Shown: positions 43,936-53,823 of the stretch, piece by piece
Numbering within the stretch: position 1 is the stretch's first letter
Layout: every line of letters starts with the position of its first letter
From: Variovorax sp. E3
GTDB lineage: Bacteria > Pseudomonadota > Gammaproteobacteria > Burkholderiales > Burkholderiaceae_C
Length of the DNA stretch: 64,000 nucleotides
Reading direction: 5' to 3'
NCBI RefSeq assembly: GCF_016082275.1
Contig: NZ_MOWM01000001.1
Location: 62,001-126,000, forward strand
Translations under genes and position numbers: made by a program
Notes under the pieces: model-generated
What the model was told of the DNA's origin: nothing
What the model saw: only the letters and a program-made list of their open reading frames with translations
Databases searched by the model: none

Positions 43936-44003
43936 TTGCGCTCGCAACGCTGTGTTTCGTCCGGGAAATCACAGCGTGCGACCCGGTGGGCGCTGCCTAA
44001 ACT
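43936..44003 (+). promoter_or_regulatory. Shared regulatory element copy 3 with -10 box (ABC importer promoter)
   Basis: 43936-43973 reads TTGCGCTCGCAA, CGCTGT, then GTTTCGTCCGGGAAATCACA. After 24 bp comes TAAACT (43998-44003), 37 bases before the start codon at 44041. TTGCG-CT-CGCAA is a perfect 5-bp dyad in this copy. Confidence 0.75.
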
Positions 44004-44040
44004 GCCGCCGGTTTCAACACTCGACTCGGGAGACACGCAC

Positions 44041-45303
44041 ATGAAAAACCTCACCCAGAAATTCGCCGTCAGTGCCATCACCGCCGTCTGCCTCGCGCTG
44101 GGCACCGGCGCGGCCATGGCCCAGCAAAGCGTCGAGGTCCTGCACTGGTGGACCGCCGGTGGCGAGGCCGCCGCGCTCAACGTGCTCAAGGGCAACCTGG
44201 AGAAGCAAGGCGTCAAGTGGAACGACATGCCCGTGGCCGGCGGCAGCGGCGAAGCCGCCATGACGGCGCTGCGGGCGCGCGTGACTTCGGGCAACCCGCC
44301 CACCGCGTCGCAGATGCAGGGCTTCGACATCCTCGACTGGGGCAAGCAGGGCCTGGTGGCCGACCTGAACACGCTCGCGCAGAAAGGCGGCTGGGACAAG
44401 GTCGTGCCGCCCGCGCTGCAGAAGTTCTCCAAATACAACGGCAAGTGGATCGCTGCACCGGTCAACATCCACTCCACCAACTGGGTCTGGGCCAACCAGG
44501 TCGTGCTGGCCAAGGCCGGCGTCACGGCGGAGCCGAAGAACTGGGACGAGTTCATCGCCGCCGCCGACAAGGTGCAGAAGGCCGGCTTCATCGCCATCGC
44601 CCACGGCGGCCAGCCGTGGCAGGACGCCACGCTGTTCGAGAACGTGGCCGTGGCCACCGGCGGTGTCGACTACTACCGCAAGGCCTTCATCGAGCTCGAC
44701 GGCAAGACCCTGGCCTCGCCGACCACCGAGAAAGTGTTCCAGCGCATGGGCCAATTGCGCAAGCTCGTCGACAAGGACTTCTCGGGCCGCGACTGGAACG
44801 TGGCCTCGGGCATGGTGATCGGCGGCAAGGCCGGCTTCCAGGTCATGGGCGACTGGGCCAAGGGCGAGTTCGTCAACGCCAGGCAGGTGCCGGGCAAGGA
44901 CTTCGCCTGCTTCCGCTTTCCGGGCACGCAGGGCATCGTCACCTTCAACGCCGACCAGTTCGTGATGTTCAAGCTGAAGGACGCCGACAAGGAAGCCGCG
45001 CAGCAGAAGCTCGCCAACGCCATCCTGGAGCCGGGCTTCCAGTCGGCCTTCAACGTGGTCAAGGGCTCGGCGCCCGCGCGCACCGACGTGCCCGACACCG
45101 CCTTCGACGCCTGCGGCAAGAAGGCCATCAAGGACGTGGCCGAGGCCAGCCAGGCCCACACGCTGGTGGGCTCGATGGCGCATGGCCACGCGGTGCCGGC
45201 GTCGATCAAGAACGCGTTCTACGACGTGATCACGCGCCACTTCAACGGCCAGATCGACGACAAGAAAGCGGTTGCGGCGCTGGCGTCCGCCGCCAGGAAC
45301 TGA
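44041..45303 (+). CDS. Sugar ABC transporter substrate-binding protein (CUT1, GtsA-like)
   Basis: A 420-residue periplasmic binding protein. It has a signal peptide ending TGAAMAQQ, followed by [20 protein letters not shown] and [21 protein letters not shown]. These match glucose/mannose-binding proteins of the GtsA type. The [24 protein letters not shown] segment and [19 protein letters not shown] lie around the sugar pocket. The frame is intact. It is the first gene of a four-gene importer with two permeases and an ATPase, under copy 3 of the shared promoter. A mannose or glucose ligand is likely from family and context. Confidence 0.92.
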   Translation: MKNLTQKFAVSAITAVCLALGTGAAMAQQSVEVLHWWTAGGEAAALNVLKGNLEKQGVKWNDMPVAGGSGEAAMTALRARVTSGNPPTASQMQGFDILDWGKQGLVADLNTLAQKGGWDKVVPPALQKFSKYNGKWIAAPVNIHSTNWVWANQVVLAKAGVTAEPKNWDEFIAAADKVQKAGFIAIAHGGQPWQDATLFENVAVATGGVDYYRKAFIELDGKTLASPTTEKVFQRMGQLRKLVDKDFSGRDWNVASGMVIGGKAGFQVMGDWAKGEFVNARQVPGKDFACFRFPGTQGIVTFNADQFVMFKLKDADKEAAQQKLANAILEPGFQSAFNVVKGSAPARTDVPDTAFDACGKKAIKDVAEASQAHTLVGSMAHGHAVPASIKNAFYDVITRHFNGQIDDKKAVAALASAARN

Positions 45304-45327
45304 CAGCGCCCGAGGACGACACGCCCC

Positions 45328-46193
45328 TTGAAAGCCAACCTGCTTCCCAAGCTCCTGCTGAGCCCCAGCGCACTGCTCGTGCTGGTCTGTGTCTACGGCT
45401 ACATCATGTTCACGGTCGGCCTGTCGTTCACGACGTCGACCATGCTGCCCAACGCAGAGTGGGCGGGCACGGCGAACTACGAGCGGCTGCTGGGGCTGGA
45501 GAACTGGTCGGTGTCGCTGCACAACCTGGCGGTGTTCGCGGGCCTGTACATCGCCATCGCGATGGTGCTGGGGCTCACGCTGGCGATCCTGATCGACCAG
45601 AAGATCCGCGCCGAGGGCGTGCTGCGCTCGATCTTCCTCTACCCGATGGCGCTCTCGCTGATCGTCACCGGCACGGCCTGGAAATGGCTGCTCGACCCCG
45701 GCGTGGGCATCGAGCACACGATGCGCAGCCTGGGCTGGAGCAGCTTCGCGTTCGACTGGATCAAGGACGGCGACATGGCCATCTACTGCGTGGTCATCGC
45801 CGCCGTCTGGCAGACCTCGGGCTTCGTGATGGCGATGTTCCTGGCCGGCCTGCGCGGCGTCGACGGCGAGCAGATCAGCGCCGCGCGCGTCGACGGCGCG
45901 CGCACCTGGCAGATCTACACGCGCATCGTCATCCCGCAACTGGGGCCGGTGTTCGTCTCGGCCTTCGTGATCCTGGCGCACATGGCCATCAAGTCGTACG
46001 ACCTGGTGATCGCGCTGACCAACGGCGGGCCCGGGCGCTCGACCTGGCTGCCTTCCGTCTTCATGTACCAGTACACCTTCACCCGCAACGAGATGGCCGT
46101 GGGCGCCGCAAGCTCGGTGCTGATGCTCGTGGCCGTCGGCATCGTCGTGGTGCCTACCTGCTGCGCGAGATGCGGGGTGCCCAACATGGCTGA
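45328..46193 (+). CDS. Sugar ABC transporter permease 1 (MalF-type; apparent frameshift)
   Basis: About 288 residues with six membrane helices. The binding-protein-dependent EAA loop is visible in GVDGEQISAARVDGARTWQI, and a YPMALSLIVTGTAWKWLLDP helix precedes it. The start is a TTG with GAGGA upstream at the expected distance. One G is lost near 46152 (GTGGTGGCC reads GTGGTGCC). The true frame ends AYLLREMRGAQHG at 46193. In the present sequence the frame runs on into permease 2, giving a false fused protein. Confidence 0.9.
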
Positions 46194-47067
46194 ACAGGCG
46201 CTTCGACATCGCACGCCGGGCGCCCATGCCGCGCGCCTGCTGCTGTACGCGGTGCTGGCCGTGCTGGCGCTGGTGTTCCTGATGCCGGTGTACGTGATGG
46301 TCGTCAACTCGCTGAAGCCGCTGGAAGAAATCCGCAACGGCCACCTGATGGCGCTGCCCGTCGCGTGGACGCTCGCGCCCTGGCATTCGGCCTGGAGCAC
46401 CGCGCAGATCGGCGTGCAGCCCACGGGCCTGAAGCCCTACTTCATCAACTCGTTCCTGCTGGTGGTGCCGGGCGTGGTGCTGTCCACGCTCATCGGCGCG
46501 GTGAACGGCTACATCCTCACGCAGTTCAGGATCCGCGGCGCGCACCTGCTGTTCGCGGCCATGCTGTTCTCGGTGTTCATTCCGTTCCAGATCGTGCTGA
46601 TACCCATGGCCAAGACGCTGGGCATGCTGGGCATCGCGGGCACGGTGACGGGGCTGGTGTTCGTGAACGTGGTGTACGGCATCGGCTTCACCACGCTGTT
46701 CTTTCGCAACTACTACGCGGCGTTTCCGCAGGAGCTGGTGCGCTCGGCGCGCATGGACGGCGCGGGCTTCTTCGGCGTGCTGTGGCGCATCTTGCTGCCC
46801 AACAGCACGCCCATCATCGTGGTGACGGTGATCTGGCAGTTCACCAACATCTGGAACGAGTTTCTCTTCGGTGCCTCGTTCAGCGACTACAGCTCTTTCC
46901 CGATCACCGTGGCACTGAACAACCTCGTCAACAGCTCCACGGGGGTCAAGGAATACAACGTGCATTTCGCGGGCGCGTTCATCGCGGCGCTTCCCACGCT
47001 GGTCGTGTACCTGGTTTCCGGCAAGTATTTCGTGCGCGGCCTGATGGCCGGCTCGGTCAAAGGTTAG
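46186..47067 (+). CDS. Sugar ABC transporter permease 2 (MalG-type)
   Basis: A 293-residue permease. Its EAA loop is PQELVRSARMDGAGFFGVLW, and helices such as LLLYAVLAVLALVFLMPVYV and LLFAAMLFSVFIPFQIVLIP are typical of MalG/GtsC partners. The ATG at 46186 overlaps the end of permease 1 by eight bases, so the two are translationally coupled. The ATPase starts 4 bp after its stop. Confidence 0.93.
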   Translation: MAEQALRHRTPGAHAARLLLYAVLAVLALVFLMPVYVMVVNSLKPLEEIRNGHLMALPVAWTLAPWHSAWSTAQIGVQPTGLKPYFINSFLLVVPGVVLSTLIGAVNGYILTQFRIRGAHLLFAAMLFSVFIPFQIVLIPMAKTLGMLGIAGTVTGLVFVNVVYGIGFTTLFFRNYYAAFPQELVRSARMDGAGFFGVLWRILLPNSTPIIVVTVIWQFTNIWNEFLFGASFSDYSSFPITVALNNLVNSSTGVKEYNVHFAGAFIAALPTLVVYLVSGKYFVRGLMAGSVKG

Positions 47068-47071
47068 GTCA

Positions 47072-48202
<1,131 letters not shown>

Positions 48203-48326
48203 CCATGGAGCACGCCCTTGATGTTGACGTCGAGGCAGCGACGCACCAAAAGGTGCAGTGCCGTTCCTCCGCGGTCGTTGCCTGTTCCTGCATCGCCCTT
48301 GCCTCACACGGGCCGCAACCGAGGCG

Positions 48327-48941
48327 TTACTTGTAGAGCCAGCGCGCCATCAGGCGCGTGTACCTCGGCATGACGAGATACACCATCAGCCCGACGATGG
48401 CGGCCGAGGCGATCAGGTGCTCGACCCCATAGCTCGACAACACGGGCACCGACGCCACCAGCCAGTGCACCACGGCCGGCACCAGCATGGTCAGCGGGTA
48501 GATCACCGACAGGGTCAGCAGGAACTGCTTGTAGCGCCTGGCCGGCGGTTGCCCCGCCGTCGGGTGAAACCAGAACTCGAGCCCGGTGCGCGTTTCCACC
48601 TTTTCGTCGGCTTCGAGAAACGACGCCGCCTCTTCGACCAGCTGGCGGCGCGCGCCCGAGGCGAACCAGTCCTGCGCGTGCGCGAGCGAGTCGAAGCGGA
48701 TGGTGATGGTGTACTGCAGACCGCCCGCCACCGGGTGGATGACGTTCACGCCTCGGCGCCCCGGAAAGCGCGCGGCAATGGGCACCACCTTCTTCAGCCA
48801 TTGCTCGTAGGCGGCCACGGACTCGCGCTTGACCGTCTGCTGGATGACGGCGGTGACAGTCTCGCCACCGGGCAGCGCCCGCCCGGCAATTTCGTCGAGC
48901 GTGGCGGTGCGCAAGCCGGGTTGGCGATCGTCGGCGGTCAT
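48327..48941 (-). CDS. Antibiotic-biosynthesis-monooxygenase (ABM) domain membrane protein
   Basis: A 204-residue protein. The N-terminal half is an ABM-type ferredoxin-like domain (VTAVIQQTVKRESVAAYEQW, GVNVIHPVAGGLQYTITIRF, LAHAQDWFAS). The C-terminal part has two membrane helices (TLSVIYPLTMLVPAVVHWLV and HLIASAAIVGLMVYLVMPRY). Members of this membrane-bound ABM group are uncharacterised. The start at 48941 is used; longer reading into 49193 overlaps the next gene. It is the last gene of a minus-strand group. Confidence 0.85.
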   Translation of the reverse strand: MTADDRQPGLRTATLDEIAGRALPGGETVTAVIQQTVKRESVAAYEQWLKKVVPIAARFPGRRGVNVIHPVAGGLQYTITIRFDSLAHAQDWFASGARRQLVEEAASFLEADEKVETRTGLEFWFHPTAGQPPARRYKQFLLTLSVIYPLTMLVPAVVHWLVASVPVLSSYGVEHLIASAAIVGLMVYLVMPRYTRLMARWLYK

Positions 48942-48960
48942 GTGCGGAGCCTTTTCTTCT

Positions 48961-49281
48961 TCAAAGACCGAGCAGCTTACGGCCTTCGTCGGCCAGCAGG
49001 TCATGCGTATCCGGGTGCGAACGCATGTAGGCGGCGAACACGGGGCACTGCGGAATGACGCGCAGCCCGCGCTCGCGTGCCGAGGCCAGGCCCGCCAGCA
49101 CCAGCTGCCTGGCAATGCCCTGGCCTTGCAGCGCTTCGGGCACCAGCGTGTGGATGAAGGTGATGACATCACCGTCCAGCGAGTAGATGGCAACCGCGCG
49201 TTCGCCTTGCGACGCGTATTCGAAGCGGTGCTTGGCGGGGTTGTCCTGGACCGACGCAGGAGAAGGCGCTGCAGTGGTCAC
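48961..49281 (-). CDS. Small GNAT-like acetyltransferase (YjdJ/NATD1 type)
   Basis: A 106-residue protein matching the short GCN5-like family: ERAVAIYSLDGDVITFIHTL, then EALQGQGIARQLVLAGLASA (the acetyl-CoA pyrophosphate loop Q-x-x-G-x-A) and PQCPVFAAYMRSHPDTHDLL. The targets of this small class are unknown. It starts 3 bp after the hydrolase gene stop. Confidence 0.9.
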   Translation of the reverse strand: MTTAAPSPASVQDNPAKHRFEYASQGERAVAIYSLDGDVITFIHTLVPEALQGQGIARQLVLAGLASARERGLRVIPQCPVFAAYMRSHPDTHDLLADEGRKLLGL

Positions 49282-49284
49282 GAC

Positions 49285-50106
49285 TCAGCCCTTGATGAAC
49301 GCCAGCAGGTCGGCGTTGACCTGGTCGGCGTGCGTGTTGCAGGTGGCGTGCGGCGCACCGGCATAGACCTTGAACTGGCTGCTCTTGATCATCTCGGCCG
49401 CGAGCTTGCCGGTGGCTTCGATCGGCACCACCTGGTCGTCGTCGCCGTGGATCACGAGCGTGGGCACGTCGATCTTCGCCATGTCGGGGCGGAAGTCGGT
49501 TTCCGAGAACGCGGTCACGCAGTCGATGGTGGCCTTGATGGAGGCCTGCAGCGCAATCTGCAGCGTCTGCTTGAACACGCCCTGCGACACCTTGGCGCCC
49601 GGCCGGTTCGTGCCGTAGAACAGCGTGCTGAAGTCATCGAGGAACTGCGGGCGGTCGGCGGCCAGGCCGGCGCGAATGCCTGCGAACAGCGAGGCGTCGG
49701 GGCCCACGGGGTGGTCGGGCGTCTTCACGAACAGCGGCGTCACGGCGCTGACGAGCGCAAGCTTGGCGATGCGCGACGAGCCCTTGCGTGCGATGTAGCG
49801 CGTGACGTCGCCGCCGCCCATCGAGAAGCCCACCAGGATCACGTCCTTCAGGTCGAGCTTCTCGATCAGCTCCGAGATGTCGTCCGCGAAGGTGTCGTAG
49901 TCGTAGCCGGTCCAGGGCTGGCTCGAGCGGCCGAAACCGCGGCGGTCGAAAGCGATGGCGCGGTAGCCGCGTTCCGCGAAGAACAGCATCTGCGCGTCCC
50001 ACATGTCGGCGTTCAGCGGCCAGCCGTGGCTGAACAGAATGGGCTGGCCCGAACCCCAGTCCTTGTAGTAGAGCTCGGTGCCGTCGCGCAGGGTGAGAGT
50101 GGTCAT
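49285..50106 (-). CDS. Alpha/beta hydrolase (non-heme chloroperoxidase/arylesterase type)
   Basis: A 273-residue hydrolase. The nucleophile elbow is GFSMGGGD, the acid is in VIHGDDDQVVP, and the base His is in YAGAPHATCNTHADQ. The oxyanion segment LFSHGWPLNADMW and FDRRGFGRSSQPWTGYDYDT are characteristic of the perhydrolase/chloroperoxidase group, which hydrolyse esters and can form peracids. The ATG at 50106 is chosen; longer reading frames cross the gap to pirin. Confidence 0.92.
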   Translation of the reverse strand: MTTLTLRDGTELYYKDWGSGQPILFSHGWPLNADMWDAQMLFFAERGYRAIAFDRRGFGRSSQPWTGYDYDTFADDISELIEKLDLKDVILVGFSMGGGDVTRYIARKGSSRIAKLALVSAVTPLFVKTPDHPVGPDASLFAGIRAGLAADRPQFLDDFSTLFYGTNRPGAKVSQGVFKQTLQIALQASIKATIDCVTAFSETDFRPDMAKIDVPTLVIHGDDDQVVPIEATGKLAAEMIKSSQFKVYAGAPHATCNTHADQVNADLLAFIKG

Positions 50107-50170
50107 GATGATTCCTGTGAAATGAAATGAAGTGGAGCGGAGTGAAAGGGGGAAAAAGAAACGATGAAGC

Positions 50171-50890
50171 TCAGAACGCGGGCAGCTCATTGGGGCGCAG
50201 GTCGAACACCAGCACCTCGGCGCCCTCGCCTCGCGCCAGGTCGAGCTGGTGCGCATTGCGCACCCGTGCGCCGTCGCCCTCGGACATGCGCTGCCCGTTG
50301 ACCTCGACGCTGCCGCGCGCCACATGCACATAGGCGTTGCGGTGGGGGCCGAAGGCCAGCGAGGCGGTCTCGTCGCCGTCGAACAGGCCGGCGTAGACGC
50401 GGGCGTCCTGGTGCACCGCGAGCGAGCCGTCGGTGCCTTCGGGCGAAATGATCAAGCGCAGGCGGCCGCGCTTTTCTTCCTGCGTGAAGTGCACCTGCTG
50501 GTAGCGCGGTGCCACGCCCTTCTTGCCCGGCATGATCCAGATCTGCAGGAAGTGCAGCGGGTCGGTGGCCGACGAGTTGAACTCGCTGTGGCGCACGCCG
50601 GTGCCGGCGCTCATCATCTGCACGTCGCCGGGGCGGATGACCGAGCCGGTGCCCATCGAGTCCTTGTGCTCGAGCGCGCCGTCGAGCACGTACGAGAAGA
50701 TCTCCATGTCGCGGTGCGGATGGGTGCCGAAGCCGCGGCCGGGGGTCACCCGGTCGTCGTTGATCACCAGCAGGTCGGAGAAGCCTTCCTGCTGCGGGTC
50801 GCGGTAGTGGCCGAATGAGAAGGTGTGGCGGGACTTGAGCCAGCCGAAGTCTGCGATTCCGCGGTCGGTGGCGCTGCGAATTTCCAACAT
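50171..50890 (-). CDS. Pirin family protein (YhhW-like)
   Basis: A 239-residue bicupin. The metal-binding motif GFGTHPHRDMEIFSYVLDG carries the His residues, with RHSEFNSSATDPLHFLQIWI following. Pirins of this type can show quercetin 2,3-dioxygenase activity or act as redox-linked regulators. It is the first of four minus-strand genes (pirin, hydrolase, GNAT, ABM protein), a set suggestive of oxidative or xenobiotic stress response; that is inference. Confidence 0.93.
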   Translation of the reverse strand: MLEIRSATDRGIADFGWLKSRHTFSFGHYRDPQQEGFSDLLVINDDRVTPGRGFGTHPHRDMEIFSYVLDGALEHKDSMGTGSVIRPGDVQMMSAGTGVRHSEFNSSATDPLHFLQIWIMPGKKGVAPRYQQVHFTQEEKRGRLRLIISPEGTDGSLAVHQDARVYAGLFDGDETASLAFGPHRNAYVHVARGSVEVNGQRMSEGDGARVRNAHQLDLARGEGAEVLVFDLRPNELPAF

Positions 50891-50910
50891 GATTGCGTCC
50901 TTGACAGTGT

Positions 50911-50929
50911 TTGAATTCGACTGAATTCA
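50911..50929. promoter_or_regulatory. Phased direct repeat before the pirin operon
   Basis: TGAATTC occurs twice with a 10-bp period (50912-50918 and 50922-50928), about 22 bp upstream of the pirin start. Two identical sites one helical turn apart on the same face suggest an operator, but no partner regulator is nearby. Confidence 0.35.
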
Positions 50930-51061
50930 CAATGCGCCTCGAAGAACATCTCCTTGGCATGGACTGAATCATCGGGGCCGCGGCGCCCCTTGTTGGCGAA
51001 ACTTTTCACCGTCAATGATCGAAATTTTCGACCTTTCGCTTTGACGGCCTTTTGACGCCGC

Positions 51062-51460
51062 TCAACGCTTCCTGATGAGCTTGCCCGTGGACGAAGCCCG
51101 CGCGACCAATCGGCCCTCGGGCTCGAACAGGTCCGCCTCGAGGAAGACCACGCTTCCGCCCCAACGCAGGATGCGCGCCTCGGCTTCGAAGGACGTCACC
51201 GGCGCCCGGTCGAGAAACGAGACCTTGAGTTCCAGGCTGGCGAGGCTGGCCGTGGCGTCCTTGGCATGCACCGCGAAGGCCATCGCGCAGTCGAGCCATG
51301 CGGTGATGAGTCCGCCCTGCACGGCGGTCCCGTCGCTGTGGGCGAACTCGGGCCGCGCGACAAAGCGCACACGAGCGGTGCCCCTTTCTGCATCGGTGTG
51401 CAGCAGTTGCGAGAAGCCGATGGTCTGCATCAGCGCGTGCGGGAATTTTTCTGTGTCCAT
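51062..51460 (-). CDS. Hotdog-fold thioesterase (PaaI/DUF4442-like)
   Basis: A 132-residue hotdog protein. FAHSDGTAVQGGLITAWLDC is the conserved helix-entry motif of PaaI-type acyl-CoA thioesterases, and SLASLELKVSFLDRAPVTSF gives the central strands. The substrate is unknown. I chose the Met at 51460 because the longer frame begins inside a terminator hairpin. Confidence 0.85.
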   Translation of the reverse strand: MDTEKFPHALMQTIGFSQLLHTDAERGTARVRFVARPEFAHSDGTAVQGGLITAWLDCAMAFAVHAKDATASLASLELKVSFLDRAPVTSFEAEARILRWGGSVVFLEADLFEPEGRLVARASSTGKLIRKR

Positions 51461-51491
51461 GCGGGCATTTTCATGCGCGGCGCAGGAAGCA

Positions 51492-51525
51492 AAAAAGCCG
51501 GCCATCGAATCGATGGCCGGCTTTT
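51492..51525. terminator. Terminator downstream of tRNA-Lys
   Basis: AAAAGCCGGCCATCG pairs perfectly with CGATGGCCGGCTTTT (15 bp) around an AAT loop. It lies 20 bp past the tRNA 3' end on the minus strand and can end the tRNA transcript. Confidence 0.93.
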
Positions 51526-51544
51526 CAAATGTCGTGCGGTTCGG

Positions 51545-51620
51545 TGGTAGGACGTACTGGATTCGAACCAGTGACCAACGGATTAAAAGTCCGCTGCTCT
51601 ACCAACTGAGCTAACGTCCC
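51545..51620 (-). tRNA. tRNA-Lys (anticodon TTT)
   Basis: A 76-nt tRNA on the minus strand including an encoded CCA. The acceptor stem GGGACGT pairs with ACGTCCT (one G-U at the end). The D-arm has AGCTCAGTTGGTAGAGC, the anticodon loop CTTTTAA gives TTT, and the T-arm shows GGTTCGAATCC. It reads toward the terminator at 51492-51525. Confidence 0.97.
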
Positions 51621-51669
51621 GGAACCATTTTTCGCTTCTTGCCGGCGTTGAATCCAGCAAAGCCTAAGA

Positions 51670-52512
51670 TTATAGCGTGCCGTTGGACGCTATTTTGTCG
51701 AGAACCCAACCTGCCGCACATTGACCGAAAGTCGCGGTCACGCTGACGACCGATCCGTAGCCGTGGCAGTTGAGCGAACCGTCGCCTTCGATCGCGCACG
51801 ACGCATCGGGCGGCGCCACGCTTTCCCTGCTGAAAACACAGGTCACGCCGATCTTGCGGCCTTCGCGCGGGGCGCCGTGTTCCTTGCGCAGGCGCTGCCG
51901 CAGCTGGGCCAGCAGCGGGTCGTGCGTGACGAGCGACAGGTCGTCGATATCGACCTTGTGCGCCTGCCGCTTGCCGCCCGCCGCACCCACGGTCACGAAG
52001 GCGGCGCGCGACGCGCGTGCCCATGCGGCCATGGTCAGCTTGGCCTTCACCTGGTCGCAGGCGTCGATGACGGCCGTTACCGGGCCGTTGGCCGCTTGCG
52101 CCGCGTCGAGCACCGCCGTCCAGTTGCCGGGTTCGACGAACTCGTCGACCGCGAGCACCTTGCACTGCGCGTTGATCTGCGCAATGCGCTCGCGCATGGC
52201 CTCGACCTTGGCCTGGCCCACGGTCGCATCGAGCGCATGGATCTGGCGATTGATGTTCGACTCCGACACGTGGTCGAGGTCGACCAGCGTCAGCCGCCCC
52301 ACCCCGCTGCGCGCAAGCGCCTCGACCGCCCACGAGCCCACGCCGCCGATGCCGACGACCAGCACATGCGCGTTGCGGATGTTCGCGGCGCCCGTCACGC
52401 CGTACAGGCGCTCGAGCCCGCCGAAGCGGCGCGCGAAGTCGGGCGCCGCGGTGTCGGTGACGACATCCGCGGCGGCAGAGGAAGCGGGAGCGGCAGCGAT
52501 GACGGCGCTCAA
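51670..52512 (-). CDS. tcdA: tRNA threonylcarbamoyladenosine dehydratase TcdA
   Basis: A 280-residue E1-like (ThiF/MoeB fold) enzyme that cyclises t6A37 of ANN-decoding tRNAs to ct6A using ATP. The nucleotide-binding VLVVGIGGVGSWAVEALARS, the LVDLDHVSESNINRQIHALD segment and the ATP-site Arg/Lys are visible. It lies next to the Lys tRNA, one of its potential substrates. The position after cpoB is common in related genomes. Confidence 0.95.
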   Translation of the reverse strand: MSAVIAAAPASSAAADVVTDTAAPDFARRFGGLERLYGVTGAANIRNAHVLVVGIGGVGSWAVEALARSGVGRLTLVDLDHVSESNINRQIHALDATVGQAKVEAMRERIAQINAQCKVLAVDEFVEPGNWTAVLDAAQAANGPVTAVIDACDQVKAKLTMAAWARASRAAFVTVGAAGGKRQAHKVDIDDLSLVTHDPLLAQLRQRLRKEHGAPREGRKIGVTCVFSRESVAPPDASCAIEGDGSLNCHGYGSVVSVTATFGQCAAGWVLDKIASNGTL

Positions 52513-52531
52513 GCGGAAAGCCCCGCCTGCA

Positions 52532-53280
52532 TCAGCGCAGACGCGAGAGACGCTCGCGGCCGGCCTGCGCGGCTTCGGACTGCGGGTAGGCCTTGGCCAG
52601 GTCTTCCAGCGTGCGGCGCGCGGCGCGCGTGTCCTTCAGTTCGATCTGGCAGTTCGCGATCGACAGCACGGCCTCGGGGGCTTGGCATGGTCGGGTGCGA
52701 GCGACAGCATCGAGCGGAAATTCGCGATGGCTTCGTTGTAGTTGCGCGTGGCGTACTGCGCATTGCCGAGCCAGAACAGCGCCGAGGCGTTGTAGCCGCT
52801 TTGCGGGTAGCGCTTGACGAAGTCGGCGAACGCGGTTTGCGCCTGCGCGAACTGGCCCGAGCGGAACACACCGAGGGCGGCGTCGAAATCGGCCTTTTCC
52901 TTCGGGTCGGCGTTGAACTCGCGGCCGTCCACCGACACCTTCGAGGGCTCGCTCTGCTTGAGCTTGTCGTCGAGGGTGGTCTGGCGCGACTGCATTTCGC
53001 TCAGCGTGCGCGTGAGTTGCTCGTTCTGGCCGGTCATGCGCGCCAGGTCACCGCGCATCTGCTCGATCTGGTTTTGCAGATCGAGCAGGCTGCGACGCAG
53101 CTGGCCGTTTTCGTCGGTCAGCCGCTGGTCGGTTTGCTGGCGCATGGCCTCGACGCGCTGCCGCAGGTCGAGGATGGCCTTGCGGGCTTCGTCATCCTCG
53201 AACAATGCGGCTTGCGACCCGATCGAGACGCAGAGCAAGGCGGCAGCCAGCGCCGCGCCTCGCAACACAGCGCGTTGCAT
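52532..53280 (-). CDS. cpoB: Cell division coordinator CpoB / YbgF (apparent frameshift)
   Basis: About 249 residues when joined. A signal peptide (AALAAALLCVSIGSQAALFE) is followed by a coiled-coil oligomerisation segment (LDLQNQIEQMRGDLARMTGQ) and TPR repeats (FADFVKRYPQSGYNASALFW and so on). CpoB works with Pal/TolB to couple outer-membrane constriction to septal wall synthesis. One C is lost near 52680; after it the frame continues as PEAVLSIANCQIELKDTRAA and ends ERLSRLR at 52532. The ATG at 53280 overlaps the pal stop (TGATG). Confidence 0.93.
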
Positions 53281-53798
53281 CACCGGCGGTACGTGATTTC
53301 GGCGCGGCGGTTTTGCGCCCAGACTTCTTCACCCGAACCCGTGACCGCCGGCTTTTCCTTGCCGAAGCTCACGGCTTCGATCTGGCTGTCGTTCACGCCC
53401 AGCAGGGCCAGTGCGCGACGCACGGCTTCCGAACGCTTCTGGCCCAGTGCCAGGTTGTATTCGCGGCCGCCGCGTTCGTCGGTGTGACCTTCGATCGAGA
53501 TGCGGCGTTGCGGGTTGGCCTTCAGGAAGCGCGCGTGACCATCGATGGCCGACTGGAACTCGGGCTTGACCGTGTAGCTGTCGTAATCGAAGTAGATGAT
53601 GCGTGCCACGCCCACCGGACCTTGCGCGGTGCCCGCGTTCGGATCGATGGTGACGGGTGCCACGCTGCTGGCGCCGCCTTGCTGGCCGCCGGCGGTGCCG
53701 GAGCGGTCGGTCACCGGCGTTTCGTTGAGCTTGGTGCCCGACGAGCAACCGGCGATGAGGGCCACGATGGCCAGCGAATAAATCGTACGTTTCAACAT
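53280..53798 (-). CDS. pal: Peptidoglycan-associated lipoprotein Pal
   Basis: A 172-residue outer-membrane lipoprotein. Lipobox LIAGC is followed by SSGTKLNET. The OmpA-like peptidoglycan-binding domain has IYFDYDSYTVKPEFQSAIDG and ISIEGHTDERGGREYNLALG with the conserved Asp and Arg contacting diaminopimelate. The ATG at 53798 has a GAGGAG ribosome site and is preferred over an upstream TTG. It lies between tolB and cpoB. Confidence 0.97.
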   Translation of the reverse strand: MLKRTIYSLAIVALIAGCSSGTKLNETPVTDRSGTAGGQQGGASSVAPVTIDPNAGTAQGPVGVARIIYFDYDSYTVKPEFQSAIDGHARFLKANPQRRISIEGHTDERGGREYNLALGQKRSEAVRRALALLGVNDSQIEAVSFGKEKPAVTGSGEEVWAQNRRAEITYRR

Positions 53799-53823
53799 TT
53801 TCGAACTCCTCAAGTAAACCTAA

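Noticed and set aside
45328..47067. A 579-residue fused ABC permease
   Set aside because: The join arises from one lost G near 46152. Restoring it ends permease 1 at 46193 and leaves a normal start for permease 2 at 46186.
51491..51525. Perfect inverted repeat as a mobile-element end
   Set aside because: It directly follows the tRNA and has A and T tracts on the two sides, so it is a terminator. No transposase or target duplication is present.
51545..51620. tRNA-Lys as an integration site for a genomic island
   Set aside because: The flanks are core genes (tcdA and cpoB/pal/tolB on one side) and I found no integrase or second copy of the tRNA 3' end.
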